Shown: positions 28,601 to 38,260, counted from the first letter of the stretch. The stretch: 64,000 bases of DNA from Neisseria wadsworthii 9715 (GCF_000227765.1 NZ_JH165159.1:201960-265959), one strand, 5' to 3'. The notes: generated by a model from the letters alone, not told the origin. Program-made: numbers and translations.

Positions 28601-31600
28601 GGGCAAGTCTGCCATTGCGGTTGGCTTGAACACGGAAGCATACGGCAGAGGTGCGATTGCTATTGGTGACTATGCAGATGCCAAATTCGGCCAAGCGGTT
28701 GCTTTGGGTGCCGGTTCGGTCTCTACACGTGCCGGTTCGATAGCTGTTGGATCGGCTTCTCGAGCAACAGCAGATCACGCTTCTGCATTTGGTGTTGCAA
28801 GCAATGCTTCTGTTGCACGCTCGGTGGCGTTGGGTAGTGAGTCGGTTGCAGATCGTGGTGTATTGAGTAATGTTACTGTAAGTGCTACGCCGAGTAGCCC
28901 TAACCAGCTTTATGCAAGCGAGTTGGCAAGCGATACTCAAAAAGCAGCGGTAGCGGCTACTGTAAAGGGAAATTTGGCGGCAGTATCCGTTGGTTCGAAT
29001 GAAAAAACACGCCAAATTATCAATGTGGCCGCCGGTTCTGCTGATTCTGATGCTGTGAACGTAGCTCAATTGAAAGCCGCGGTTCAGTCCACACAACATC
29101 ATGATTACAGCGTGAATAGTGTTGAGCCGCAGGCTGATACGAACTATAACAACCAAGGTGCAACTGGTATTAATGCCATGGCGGCTGGCGTGTCTGCATC
29201 TGCAGCAGGAGAAAGAGCTACTGCTGTAGGCAATCAAGCCAATGCTTCTGCAAGTAATGCTACTGCAGTAGGTAATGAAGCGGTGGCTTCTGCAAAAGAT
29301 ACGGTAGCTGTCGGACAAAGCGCAGATGCTACTGCAGATAGTGCGGTTGCCGTTGGTAAAAATGCCGATGCAAGCGGTGATTATGCTGTTTCTATTGGTC
29401 TTGATTCCCATGCAACCAATCAAAGTGCTGTTGCATTGGGTTCTGGTGCAAATGCAGCTGGTTCTCGCTCAACTGCTTTGGGGAATGATACGCAAGCTGC
29501 AGGAAATGAATCTGTTGCGGTTGGTTATTTGTCGCAAGCAGCAACCAACACTTCTGTAGCTATCGGTCGTGGTGCGGTAACAAGAGCCGGAGCAGGCAAT
29601 CCTGCCGTTGTGAATCCTAATGGAACTAGTGCTGTAGGTGCAACCGATGGCTTCGATACGGTTGCAATCGGAACGGGTGCTGCTGCTGTCGGAGATCAAA
29701 GCATTGCAATAGGTAGAAATTCTGGTACAGGCGGATTAGGCTCTAAAAATATCAGCATCGGTGATGCAGCCGGTCAAAATACACAAACAGGAGAAAATAT
29801 CTTTATCGGCTATCAGGCAGGGAAAGGTCGTACCGCATCATCTAAAACCAATGAAGGTACTCCGTTTGTAGCGGGTAATAACATCGGTATCGGCAGCGAT
29901 GCCGGGTCAAATGGTGCAGGAGAACATAATTCTTCCATAGGTTGGAAAGCCGGTATGCAGCAAAACGGCGACCATAACGCCAATATCGTTGCTTTGGCCG
30001 GCCATAGTCAAACAGGTAATTTCAACTATAACATTGGTTATTTTGCCGGTGCGAACACCAACGGTGATGAAAATATCAATATTGGTAAGGAAGCAGGCAG
30101 TAAGGATTCAAGCAGCGAGGTACTGCGCAATAAGGCTATCAGTATAGGTAGTAAAGCAGGTGCATCGGCTACTAATGCAATTGCAATGGGTTCCGAGGCT
30201 AAAGCATCCGCCGAATATGCCGTTGCTATTGGTACTGCTGCCAAAGCTTTTGGCAATAATGCATCTGCTGTTGGTGTAGGTGCGAATGCACTAGGCATGC
30301 GTTCCTCAGCCTTCGGCAACGATGCCGCCGCTCAAGGAGAGCAAGCGTTGGCGTTGGGTAATAACAGTATCGCTGCCAATGCAAAAGATGTTGCTTTGGG
30401 TGCAGATTCCGTAACCGAAGCGGCTCAGGGAACTTCCTCTGCTACAGTGAACAATATTGCTTACGGTAATTTTGCCGGAGCTGCCCCTGCCGCAACCGTA
30501 AGCGTAGGAAGCGGAAATGTTAAACGTACGGTTACTAATGTGGCTGCAGGCCGTATCAGTGCAGATAGCACGGATGCCGTAAACGGCAGCCAGCTTTACC
30601 TTACCCAGCAAGCTTTAGGAAATGTGGGCGGCAGCGTTGCAAACGTGTTGGGCGGAAATGCTGCAATGGGTACGAATGGCAATATTGCAATGTCTAATAT
30701 TGGCGGTACCAGTGAAAATACGGTGGATGGGGCAATCAGGGCCGTTAATACGCAAGCCAATAATCCGCTGACTTTTGGCGGTGATAATAGTGGCAATAAT
30801 TTCAACCGCAAGCTGGGTCAAGAAGTATTTGTGAAAGGCGGGGCCTCAGGAGAGCTGAGCGATAACAATATCGCAGTGGAATCTGATGGCAACAACACAT
30901 TGAATGTTAAGCTGGCTAAAAGTCTGACCGGTCTGACCAGCGCTGCATTTACTGACGGTACAGGCAATACAACCACTGTAAACGGTAATGGCATGACGAT
31001 TGCTCCTGCCAATGGCCAACGAGTAAGCCTGTCTGAAAACGGTTTGGACAACGGCGGTAATAAGATTACCAATGTGTTGGCGGGTAATCAGGATAGCGAT
31101 GCGGTCAACGTTAAACAGTTGCAAGATGCGTTGAAAGATTTATCGGTTTCCAATCTTTCCTTGGTTGAAGCCAACTCACCGTTTTCGTATGTCAACAGTG
31201 ACGGCAAGCAATTGATCCGTAAAGTGGATAAACAAGGGCAGGTTACGTTTGTAACTGCTGAAGATAACCAACTTTATGCCGGCAACGATATTACGATAGC
31301 CGCTTTGAATCCGAATAAACCGCAAACAACGGTTGCAACCAAAGTGGGTAATGTTGCCGCAGGTACCAAAAATACTGATGCAGTTAATGTATCCCAGCTG
31401 ACGCCGATTGCACAGGCCTTAGGTATGAATGTTGATGCGGCGTCCGGTACGGTTGCTGCGCCTTCATTTACGGTTACGCAGGCAAACGGCACACCGTATG
31501 CACCGGCATCTACTGTGCAAGAAGCATTGACCAATGTAGGCAAGGAAATTCAAAAACCGATTACCTTTGCCGGCAATATCAGTCAAACCGAGAAACACTT

Positions 31601-34600
31601 AGGCGATACCTTGAATATTCAAGGCGGTTTGGGTGACACAGCGGCGGCATCAACACAAAATATCCGCACAAAAGTAGATAATGGTGTGATGCAGATTGAA
31701 TTGGCCGAGCGTCCTCAATTCGGCAACCTTACCCTTAATGCAGATGGCGCAGGTAAGATTACAGGCCTGTCTGAAGGTGCTGTGAATAACAACAGTCAAG
31801 AAGCAGTAAACGGCAGCCAGTTATATAAAGCGGGTAAAGGTGTTGAAAGCATTGTGGGCGGTTCAACCGTTTACAATCCGGATAGCGGCACGTTTACCAA
31901 TAATGATATTGGAGGTACAGGCCAAAACAATATCGATGCGGCCATCCGTGCGATTAATACGAGCGTGGGCGCAGCCTGGAATCTGTCTGCCGAAGGTGCC
32001 AACAGCAGCAAAGTTGCGTCAGGTAATACGGTTGACTTGAGCAGCGATGATAACAACATTGTGATCAGCAAAACGGCAACCAGCGACAACGTAACTTTCG
32101 ATCTGGCGAAAGACTTAACCGGTCTGACCAGCGCACAATTTACAGATGGAGCCAGCAATCAAACCACTGTAAACGGTGACGGCGTTACCATTCAGCCTGT
32201 TGACGGTTCCGATGCTGTAAAACTTACGACATCCGGCCTGAATAACGGCGGCAAGAAAGTAACCAATATTGCTAAAGGCAATGTTAGCGACAGCAGTAAA
32301 GATGCGGTAAACGGCAGCCAGCTATACGGTACGGCCAACAGCATCGCCCAAACTTTGGGTGGTAATGCGGCGGTCGGCGCAGACGGTAATGTTGCGATGT
32401 CAGATATCGGTGGTACCGGTCAGAATACGGTAAATGAAGCCATCAAACATGTTGCCCAAGGCTTTAAACTGAACACTTCCAATGATGGTGGCGGAGAAGT
32501 CAGCAACAACAAAGAGGCTGTGGTTAAAGCCGGTGAAACGATTACTGTAGATGCGGGTAGCAACATTAAGCTTACCCAAACCGGCAAAACCGTTAGCGTA
32601 GCCACTAAAGCCGATGTGAACTTCAACAGCGTGGTTGCGGGCACGGGCGTAGATGCGGTTACTTTGGATAGCGATGGTGTGAAAGTTAACGGTAAAACTT
32701 ACGTTAGCGATGCCGGTTTGAATGCCAATAACAAAGCTATCAGTAATGTTGCAGCCGGTAAACAGGCAGAGGATGCGGTAAACGTATCACAGCTGAACCC
32801 GATTGCCGAAGCTCTGGGTGTGCCGATAAACCCGAACACGGGAACTGTGGCAGCGCCTTCTTGGGTGGTTACCAAAGCGGACGGCAGCAAATACGACGGT
32901 GTATCTACCGTTCAGGACGCGTTGAACAATATTGGTACTGAAATCCAAAAACCGATTAATTTCGCTGGCAACACTGGTAATACAGCCAAGCGTTTGGGAG
33001 ATACCTTCACTGTGAAAGGCGGCTTGGCTGCAACGGCTAATGCTTCGAGCAAAAATATCCGCACCGAAGTAGGCAACAACGGTGAGATGTTGATTGAGCT
33101 TGCTGAAAGCCCAACCTTCGGCAATGTTGTAGTAAATGCGGAAGGCAGCGGAAGAATTGCCGGAGTAACCGCCGGCCAGGATGATCAGGATGCCGTAAAT
33201 ATGGCGCAACTGAAAGGCGTGAATAAGAATGTTGAAGGTAATATGCAAGCCTTGGGTGGTAAATATGATCCTGTTACCAACACTTATACCCCACCGTCTT
33301 TTGCAACCAAATCGGCAGACGGCCAAGCTAAGCAGTCGGTAAATACCGTTCAGGAGGCATTGACCAACCTCAACGATGAAATCGTGAAGCCAATTACATT
33401 CAGCGCTGATGACGGTCAAAACAGCACGCGCGTATTGGGTTCGACTATGGCCATTAAAGCGGGTAATTTCAATGGCGCCGCTTCTGCCGACAATTTAATT
33501 ACCAGCAACGACGGCAATGGCACCATCACAATTAAGCTGGCTGATGCGCCTACCTTTAAAGGCAAAGTGAGTGCTGTCGGCTTGGATGCGGGCAATCAGA
33601 AGATTACCGGCGTTGCCGAAGGCGAACAAGATCGTGATGCTGTCAATATGGCTCAACTGAAAAGAGCAATGGAAGACATCATTGTCGAGAACCAAACGCT
33701 TGTAGAGGCCAACTCGCCATTCTCTTATGTGAATGGCGCCGGTGAGCAGCTTATCCGCAAAGTTGATCCTGATGGTACCGTTCACTTTGAAAAGGCTAAA
33801 GATAAAACGAAATATGATGGTAAAGATATTACTATCAGCGCCTTGAATGCCGTGGATCCGCAAACTGCCACACCTACCCGTGTTACCAATCTTGCCAAAG
33901 GTACCGCAAATACGGATGCAGTAGCGGTTAGCCAGCTGCGTGATACTGTCCGTGTATTAGGTGGCCAATTCAATGAAGTAGACGGTTCGATTACAGACCC
34001 CGTATACGAGATTCAGCGTGCTGACGGCACAACCCTAGAGAGGGTGGGCAATGTTAAGGATGCTCTGACTAAGTTGAATTCAGTGATGCAGGATCCGATA
34101 ACCATTACAGGCAATACTAACCAAGGCACCAGCACACGTGTGAACAACGGCAGCGATCAAAAGCTGGGTTCCGTATTAAGCATTCGAGGTGCATCCGTTG
34201 ACGGCACGGCATCTGCCGATAATGTACGCACTGTTGTCAGCGACAACCAAGTGGAAATCCAACTGGCCGATGCTCCCACATTCAAGGGTAAACTCAGCGC
34301 CCGAGGTTTGGATGCAGGCGGTGAGAAAATCACCAATGTAGGCGCAGGTGAAAATCCGAATGATGCGGTTAATAAATCGCAGTTGGATGAGATTCGTACT
34401 TTAGTGGGTGACGGCTGGAATATTTCCGCCAACGGTAAGGCTGAAAGCAAAGTGGTTCCCGGTAACAAAGTTGACTTCAATAATGCCGATAGCAATATTG
34501 TGATCAGCAAAACAGCCGACAGCCACAATGTGACTTTTGACTTGGCCGAAAACATCAACATCGGTAAAGCCAACCCCATCAGCATCAACGGTAAAGCCGG

Positions 34601-37130
34601 CACAATCGGCGGGTTAACCAATACAACCTTCGATGCTGCCAATCCTGTAACCGGCCAAGCGGCTACCGAAAACCAATTGGCGGCAGTAGCCAATACCCCG
34701 CTGATTTTTGCTGGTGATACCGGGGGGCTGTCTGAACGCAAATTGGGCTCTACCGTAACGGTGAAAGGCGGCGTAACCGAGGCCGACAAACTCACCGAGA
34801 ATAATATCGGTGTCGTTTCAGACGGCAACGGTACGTTGGAAGTGAAACTGGCGAAAAACATCAAGTTGGGTGCAGATGGCAGCCTTGCTGCCGGAAATAC
34901 CGTTGTGAACAATGACGGTGTTGCAGTGGGCAATGAAGTTGCTCTGACTGCAGATGGTTTGAGGGCCGGCGATGTGCGTGTGAGCAAAGCAGGCATCAAT
35001 GCAGGCAATAAAACGATCGGCAATGTGGCCGATGCCGAAAACGATACTGATGCGGTTAACCTGAAACAGTTGAAAGACCTTGCCGCTGCATCCAGCAACA
35101 AAGTGGCGGCCGGTAAAAACGTTGAAATTACGCCTGAGAAAAATGCCGATGGCAGCACCACTTACAAAGTGGCTACCAAAGATGAAGTTGAGTTTACCCG
35201 TGTGGCCAGCGGTAACGGTGCCAACCAAGTGGTGCTTGACGACAGCGGTGTGAATGTAGGCGGCAACACCTACATCAGCGCCCGAGGCTTGGATGCCAAT
35301 AATCAGAAAGTAAGCAATGTTGCGGCAGGCAATATCAGCGCGACCAGCACCGATGCGGTTAACGGTAGCCAGCTCTTCAATGCTGGTCGAAAAGTGGCTG
35401 ATGCGTTGGGTGGCGGCTCAACAGTAGATGCCGACGGCAATGTTACTGCGCCCGCTTATGCCTTAACCGGCGGCAATCCGGCCATTGGTGAAAGCAAAAC
35501 CTACAATAACGTGGGCGAAGCTTTGAACGGTTTGGATAAAGCAGTCAACCAGCCGCTGACTTTTGCAGCCGATAGCGGCAGCAATGTCGAGCGTAAATTG
35601 GGCAGCACGCTCAATGTAAACGGCGACGGCAGCAACATCCGCACAGAAACCACGGCCGACGGTGTGAAAGTGGCATTGAACGACCAAATTTCGGTGAAAC
35701 AAGTTCAAGTTGCCAACGGCCCGACCATCAACGGGCAAGGTATTGCGATGAACAATCAGCAAATTACCGGCTTGAGGAGCGGTTTGGACGGTAAAACCAT
35801 CGAACAGATCAAAGCCGAGGGCAGCAGCAGCGAGCAATGGAACAACGCCGCTACCGTAGGTGATTTGGCAACGGTGCAAAACAACGTAACCAATATCACC
35901 AATGTTGCCAACAATATTTTGGGTACTGATGACGGGAAAGGCAATGCTTACACTAATGACAAAGGCGAGCTGACCGAAGCAGGTAAATTGGCACTGAAAA
36001 CTTACGACGTTGCCGGACAAACCGCAACCAACGATAACACCGTGATTTCGGCCATTAAAAATATGAACGAAGGCGGTATCAAATACTTCCATACCAACGA
36101 CGATTCAGGCCAAACCACCGGTGGCGCGGTTAAGGATACTGGAGACTCAAGTGCATCCGGTAAGTTTGCCACTGCAGTAGGCTTCAATGCGGCGGCCAAT
36201 TCAGAAAACGCTCTGGCCATCGGTAAAGGCGCCCAAGCGTTGGCTGAAAATGCTTTGGCCATCGGTACGGGCAACATCGTTACCGGCCGCAATTCAGGCG
36301 CTATCGGTGACCCGAGCATTGTCAGCGGCAGCAATAGCTATTCATTGGGTAACAACAACACTGTTGCAACCGATAACACCTTTGTGGTGGGTAACTCTGT
36401 AACGCAAACTGTGGCCAATTCGGTTGTATTGGGTAACGAATCTGCTGCGGTTGAAGTACACAAAGCTGCGGCGGGCAGCAGCAACTATACTTACAAAGGC
36501 GAGAATGACGCCAATGTAGCGGGTGTGAAAGACGTAGTCGGCGTAGTGAGCGTGGGTAAAGACGGCCAAACCCGTCAGATCCAAAACGTAGCGGCCGGTG
36601 TGGTTTCCGCAACCAGCACAGATGCCATCAACGGCAGCCAGCTTTACTACACCAACAAAGCCATTGAAGAGGTGAAAGGCGGCGGTGCGGGTATTGTTCA
36701 ATACAGCAATCCTGAAACGCCGACCCAGCCGAACGGAGGCACAGCGTCTAACGACGTTACCTTGGTTGGCGGCAATACCAATGCACCGGTTGTGTTGCAC
36801 AACGTAGGCGCAGGTTCAGCACCGACCGACGCGGTGAACGTGAACCAATTGTTGGGCGTAGGCAACCACCTGAACCAGAAAATTGACGATGTGGGCAGAC
36901 GCGCCAACGCAGGCACTGCTTCAGCCATGGCTATGGCCGGTCTGCCGCAGGCTTACCTGCCCGGCAAGAGCATGATGGCCGTATCAGGCAGCACATACCG
37001 CGGCGAAAGCGGCTATGCCGTCGGCTATTCCAGCATTTCCGACAACGGCAACTGGATTATCAAAGGCACTGCCGGCGGCAACTCCCGCGGCCACTTCGGC
37101 GCCACTGCCGGCGTGGGCTATCAATGGTAA
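25617..37130 (+). CDS. Giant trimeric autotransporter adhesin (YadA/Hia type)
   Basis: A 3837-residue type Vc secreted fibre protein. The extended signal peptide (ESPR, starting MNKNYRTIWNDALGAWVAVS) runs to the ANA-A cleavage region at about residue 70. Left-handed-roll head repeats (xAVAIGxxAxA) cover about 75-300, 350-890, 930-1140 and 1170-1640, separated by neck motifs DAVNGSQL or DAVNVAQL. From about 1650 to 3480 the stalk alternates coiled coil, necks (DAVNVSQL) and Hia-like modules. A short late head (3505-3620) and the C-terminal YadA anchor (about 3745-3837, ending GVGYQW) follow. The frame is uninterrupted. Confidence 0.95.
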   Translation: MNKNYRTIWNDALGAWVAVSEIEKAKGKPAGSRMECVSCGQSQKGKWKFTLSMIAVVIGMTFGFSGSANAAFVNVQCKYDTADPESKNLICGNDAVANANQSVAVGTKAAARGKQAVAVGADTSAAGNSSVAIGGDDLDAVATNSAIPNIRQSHNDNTYNNTAAAVKYHELTGDYLVPFSRPGNGVGYRYSATTAGNGGVAIGVSAVARDLSTAFGTRAVASGDVSLALGVGSKATKDNAVAIGAGSSTETNAAAPQSVTINDVTFNFRGGANLKAGDQVSFGSDGFERQLKHVAPGQITQDSTDGVNGSQLYSVAEELTRVRGNVNTLQDEKIHFYSVKDTTSTVAAKAGNYNNDGATGNNALAAGVGVSASGANSLAVGKAAQTTATSSVAIGDSSQATNSNTIAMGTGAAASAKDSIALGTGVVATGDVGSVAIGNTAQATHSNSIAIGTARATESSAVAIGNEANAAKKDGVALGYRTSATEASGVAVGSNATSTIAQAVAIGYQANSAGYQAMALGSAAHAEKGGAVALGRSTKARGGNSLALGHEAQTGIEGSTVATDGSAAIAIGSQAKAQKTDSVAMGTSALSSASKAVAIGSGSIAAGSNTFSLGASAGSEGVDATNPNLTNISARTNEGKTSSNGLVNMVNIGYQAGKSTVNNNYGVNIGYDAGVGYNSYYGESISIGRQAGSLDKTNAAVLSAMEAASVTKGASQDSRVIITGNTNTAISSRAGVNALGHDNVAIGKDAGGYSSGNANVAIGRNAGREQRKNPAGAYEDGAVAGVFSNKTNTTSIGEWAHANANHAIAVGTRAKVEEGKTNAVAIGYESKALHNDAVALGSRSETADVVTTPTATVVGFTYGSFAGSDPRAVTSTVSVGKRGGERTVTNVAAGRITADSTDAVNGSQLFRAIEKTQHHYFSVQNNNQLGTNYLNEGATGTNSMAIGKSAVSNVEDGVALGYGAVSGNDVVTNTADNVPDAYIGSVAIGRNAHTSGKSAIAVGLNTEAYGRGAIAIGDYADAKFGQAVALGAGSVSTRAGSIAVGSASRATADHASAFGVASNASVARSVALGSESVADRGVLSNVTVSATPSSPNQLYASELASDTQKAAVAATVKGNLAAVSVGSNEKTRQIINVAAGSADSDAVNVAQLKAAVQSTQHHDYSVNSVEPQADTNYNNQGATGINAMAAGVSASAAGERATAVGNQANASASNATAVGNEAVASAKDTVAVGQSADATADSAVAVGKNADASGDYAVSIGLDSHATNQSAVALGSGANAAGSRSTALGNDTQAAGNESVAVGYLSQAATNTSVAIGRGAVTRAGAGNPAVVNPNGTSAVGATDGFDTVAIGTGAAAVGDQSIAIGRNSGTGGLGSKNISIGDAAGQNTQTGENIFIGYQAGKGRTASSKTNEGTPFVAGNNIGIGSDAGSNGAGEHNSSIGWKAGMQQNGDHNANIVALAGHSQTGNFNYNIGYFAGANTNGDENINIGKEAGSKDSSSEVLRNKAISIGSKAGASATNAIAMGSEAKASAEYAVAIGTAAKAFGNNASAVGVGANALGMRSSAFGNDAAAQGEQALALGNNSIAANAKDVALGADSVTEAAQGTSSATVNNIAYGNFAGAAPAATVSVGSGNVKRTVTNVAAGRISADSTDAVNGSQLYLTQQALGNVGGSVANVLGGNAAMGTNGNIAMSNIGGTSENTVDGAIRAVNTQANNPLTFGGDNSGNNFNRKLGQEVFVKGGASGELSDNNIAVESDGNNTLNVKLAKSLTGLTSAAFTDGTGNTTTVNGNGMTIAPANGQRVSLSENGLDNGGNKITNVLAGNQDSDAVNVKQLQDALKDLSVSNLSLVEANSPFSYVNSDGKQLIRKVDKQGQVTFVTAEDNQLYAGNDITIAALNPNKPQTTVATKVGNVAAGTKNTDAVNVSQLTPIAQALGMNVDAASGTVAAPSFTVTQANGTPYAPASTVQEALTNVGKEIQKPITFAGNISQTEKHLGDTLNIQGGLGDTAAASTQNIRTKVDNGVMQIELAERPQFGNLTLNADGAGKITGLSEGAVNNNSQEAVNGSQLYKAGKGVESIVGGSTVYNPDSGTFTNNDIGGTGQNNIDAAIRAINTSVGAAWNLSAEGANSSKVASGNTVDLSSDDNNIVISKTATSDNVTFDLAKDLTGLTSAQFTDGASNQTTVNGDGVTIQPVDGSDAVKLTTSGLNNGGKKVTNIAKGNVSDSSKDAVNGSQLYGTANSIAQTLGGNAAVGADGNVAMSDIGGTGQNTVNEAIKHVAQGFKLNTSNDGGGEVSNNKEAVVKAGETITVDAGSNIKLTQTGKTVSVATKADVNFNSVVAGTGVDAVTLDSDGVKVNGKTYVSDAGLNANNKAISNVAAGKQAEDAVNVSQLNPIAEALGVPINPNTGTVAAPSWVVTKADGSKYDGVSTVQDALNNIGTEIQKPINFAGNTGNTAKRLGDTFTVKGGLAATANASSKNIRTEVGNNGEMLIELAESPTFGNVVVNAEGSGRIAGVTAGQDDQDAVNMAQLKGVNKNVEGNMQALGGKYDPVTNTYTPPSFATKSADGQAKQSVNTVQEALTNLNDEIVKPITFSADDGQNSTRVLGSTMAIKAGNFNGAASADNLITSNDGNGTITIKLADAPTFKGKVSAVGLDAGNQKITGVAEGEQDRDAVNMAQLKRAMEDIIVENQTLVEANSPFSYVNGAGEQLIRKVDPDGTVHFEKAKDKTKYDGKDITISALNAVDPQTATPTRVTNLAKGTANTDAVAVSQLRDTVRVLGGQFNEVDGSITDPVYEIQRADGTTLERVGNVKDALTKLNSVMQDPITITGNTNQGTSTRVNNGSDQKLGSVLSIRGASVDGTASADNVRTVVSDNQVEIQLADAPTFKGKLSARGLDAGGEKITNVGAGENPNDAVNKSQLDEIRTLVGDGWNISANGKAESKVVPGNKVDFNNADSNIVISKTADSHNVTFDLAENINIGKANPISINGKAGTIGGLTNTTFDAANPVTGQAATENQLAAVANTPLIFAGDTGGLSERKLGSTVTVKGGVTEADKLTENNIGVVSDGNGTLEVKLAKNIKLGADGSLAAGNTVVNNDGVAVGNEVALTADGLRAGDVRVSKAGINAGNKTIGNVADAENDTDAVNLKQLKDLAAASSNKVAAGKNVEITPEKNADGSTTYKVATKDEVEFTRVASGNGANQVVLDDSGVNVGGNTYISARGLDANNQKVSNVAAGNISATSTDAVNGSQLFNAGRKVADALGGGSTVDADGNVTAPAYALTGGNPAIGESKTYNNVGEALNGLDKAVNQPLTFAADSGSNVERKLGSTLNVNGDGSNIRTETTADGVKVALNDQISVKQVQVANGPTINGQGIAMNNQQITGLRSGLDGKTIEQIKAEGSSSEQWNNAATVGDLATVQNNVTNITNVANNILGTDDGKGNAYTNDKGELTEAGKLALKTYDVAGQTATNDNTVISAIKNMNEGGIKYFHTNDDSGQTTGGAVKDTGDSSASGKFATAVGFNAAANSENALAIGKGAQALAENALAIGTGNIVTGRNSGAIGDPSIVSGSNSYSLGNNNTVATDNTFVVGNSVTQTVANSVVLGNESAAVEVHKAAAGSSNYTYKGENDANVAGVKDVVGVVSVGKDGQTRQIQNVAAGVVSATSTDAINGSQLYYTNKAIEEVKGGGAGIVQYSNPETPTQPNGGTASNDVTLVGGNTNAPVVLHNVGAGSAPTDAVNVNQLLGVGNHLNQKIDDVGRRANAGTASAMAMAGLPQAYLPGKSMMAVSGSTYRGESGYAVGYSSISDNGNWIIKGTAGGNSRGHFGATAGVGYQW

Positions 37131-37150
37131 TGTTCAACCCGTAAACACTT

Positions 37151-37180
37151 TTCAGACAGGCATACCAATGCCTGTCTGAA
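37151..37180. terminator. DUS pair between the adhesin gene and its TpgA-like partner
   Basis: A reverse copy (37151-37163) and a forward copy (37168-37180) form a 13-bp stem with a four-base loop. No T-run follows; the partner gene starts 17 bases later. It may attenuate rather than fully stop read-through. Confidence 0.6.
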
Positions 37181-37196
37181 AACCAAAGGATTAAAA

Positions 37197-38027
37197 ATGA
37201 AACACAAACAAATCATTAAAGCGGGCGTAAGCCTGATGCTGGCTGCCGTGTTATCGGCTTGCGCGACCAAAAGCGATGTAAAATCCGACGGCACCACCGA
37301 CAACCCGGTATTCCCTTCAGTGAAAAGTGTTGCTCCTTCGTTCGACCATAACCGCGGCACGTTCCCGACAGCCGACGAATTGGCTCAGATTAAATCGGGC
37401 ATGACCAAAGATCAGTTTTATAAACTTCTGGGCCGCCCGCATTTTAACGAAGGCATGTTCCATGTGCGCGAGTGGGATTACCTGTTTCACTTCCACACGC
37501 CGGGGCAGGGCACGGATAACGTAACTACTTGTCAGTTCAAGATTATTTACGACATCAAAAAATATGCCCGCAGTTTTCATTGGAAAGCCGTCGATCCGGA
37601 AAACGCCGTGTGCCCGCCGATGAAACCTTCTGAAGACGCACACCGCTACACCATCGGTGCCGATGCCTTGTTCGGTTTCGACAAAAGCGGCATGGGCGAC
37701 ATCAATGAGGCCGGCAAAGAAAAGCTGGACGAATTTGCCGCCAAAGTGAAAACTTTCGACCGCCTGACAGCCATCCGCATCACCGGCCATACCGACCGTT
37801 TGGGCGACGATGCCTACAATCAACGCTTGTCGCAAGCACGTGCCGAAACCGTGCGCCGTTATTTGGTTAACCGCGGCGTACCCGCCGGCGTGATGAGCGC
37901 CGTGGGTATGGGTGAGAGCCGGCCGGTGCAGGAGTGCGCCGGCAGCCTGTCGCGCAGCGAGCTGATTGAATGCCTGAAACCCAACCGCCGTGTGGAAATC
38001 GAAGTGGAAGGCTCCGGTAAGCTGTAA
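37197..38027 (+). CDS. tpgA: TpgA-like lipoprotein with SmpA/BamE and OmpA-C domains
   Basis: A 276-residue exported protein with lipobox LSAC (Cys22). Residues about 58-105 (ADELAQIKSGMTKDQFYKLL) match the SmpA/BamE fold. Residues about 155-270 are an OmpA C-terminal peptidoglycan-binding domain (ITGHTDRLGDDAYNQRLSQA, NRRVEIEV). This architecture directly after a trimeric autotransporter gene matches TpgA of Acinetobacter sp. Tol 5, which stabilises the AtaA fibre at the outer membrane. The symbol is by analogy. AAAGGA precedes the ATG. Confidence 0.82.
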   Translation: MKHKQIIKAGVSLMLAAVLSACATKSDVKSDGTTDNPVFPSVKSVAPSFDHNRGTFPTADELAQIKSGMTKDQFYKLLGRPHFNEGMFHVREWDYLFHFHTPGQGTDNVTTCQFKIIYDIKKYARSFHWKAVDPENAVCPPMKPSEDAHRYTIGADALFGFDKSGMGDINEAGKEKLDEFAAKVKTFDRLTAIRITGHTDRLGDDAYNQRLSQARAETVRRYLVNRGVPAGVMSAVGMGESRPVQECAGSLSRSELIECLKPNRRVEIEVEGSGKL

Positions 38028-38045
38028 CTAAGTCCGTAATCAAGA

Positions 38046-38075
38046 ATGCCTGTCTGAAAAAGTTCAGACAGGCAT
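38046..38075. terminator. DUS hairpin after the TpgA-like gene
   Basis: Complete inverted copies with a short loop and a following T-run on the + strand. Ends the adhesin unit. Confidence 0.8.
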
Positions 38076-38086
38076 TTTTTATTTGC

Positions 38087-38229
38087 TATAGTCAATTTAC
38101 TTAAGTTTAATAACGAGACCGTCATACTCGGGCTTGAGCCGAGTATCTTGAGTTCCAGTAACTTTAAGAGATACTCGGCTCAAGCCCGAGTATGACGAGC
38201 GTGCTATTTTTTTAAGTTGATTCACTATA
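38087..38229. repeat. MITE-like element with terminal inverted repeats
   Basis: About 143 bp, non-coding. Ends are TATAGTCAATTTACTTAA and the inverse of TATAGTGAATCAACTTAA (15 of 18 identical). Inside are two inverted palindromes built on GTCATACTCGGGCTTGAG. TA-bounded ends with Correia-like termini suggest a non-autonomous mobile element. It lies between two convergent genes. Confidence 0.75.
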
Positions 38230-38260
38230 CCATACGGTAACCCCAGTAGAACCACCGGTT

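Noticed and set aside
28443..29423. Long antisense frame (326 codons) opposite the adhesin gene
   Set aside because: Cys/Ser/Ile-rich low-complexity translation that mirrors the head repeats; no start context; explained by repetitive codon use on the + strand.
34157..35161. Long antisense frame (334 codons) opposite the adhesin stalk
   Set aside because: Ser/Leu/Pro-rich shadow of the stalk repeats; no family pattern.
25617..37130. Possible CRISPR array or satellite in the repetitive 11-kb region
   Set aside because: Repeats are in-frame protein repeats of variable spacing and sequence, not direct repeats with equal spacers.
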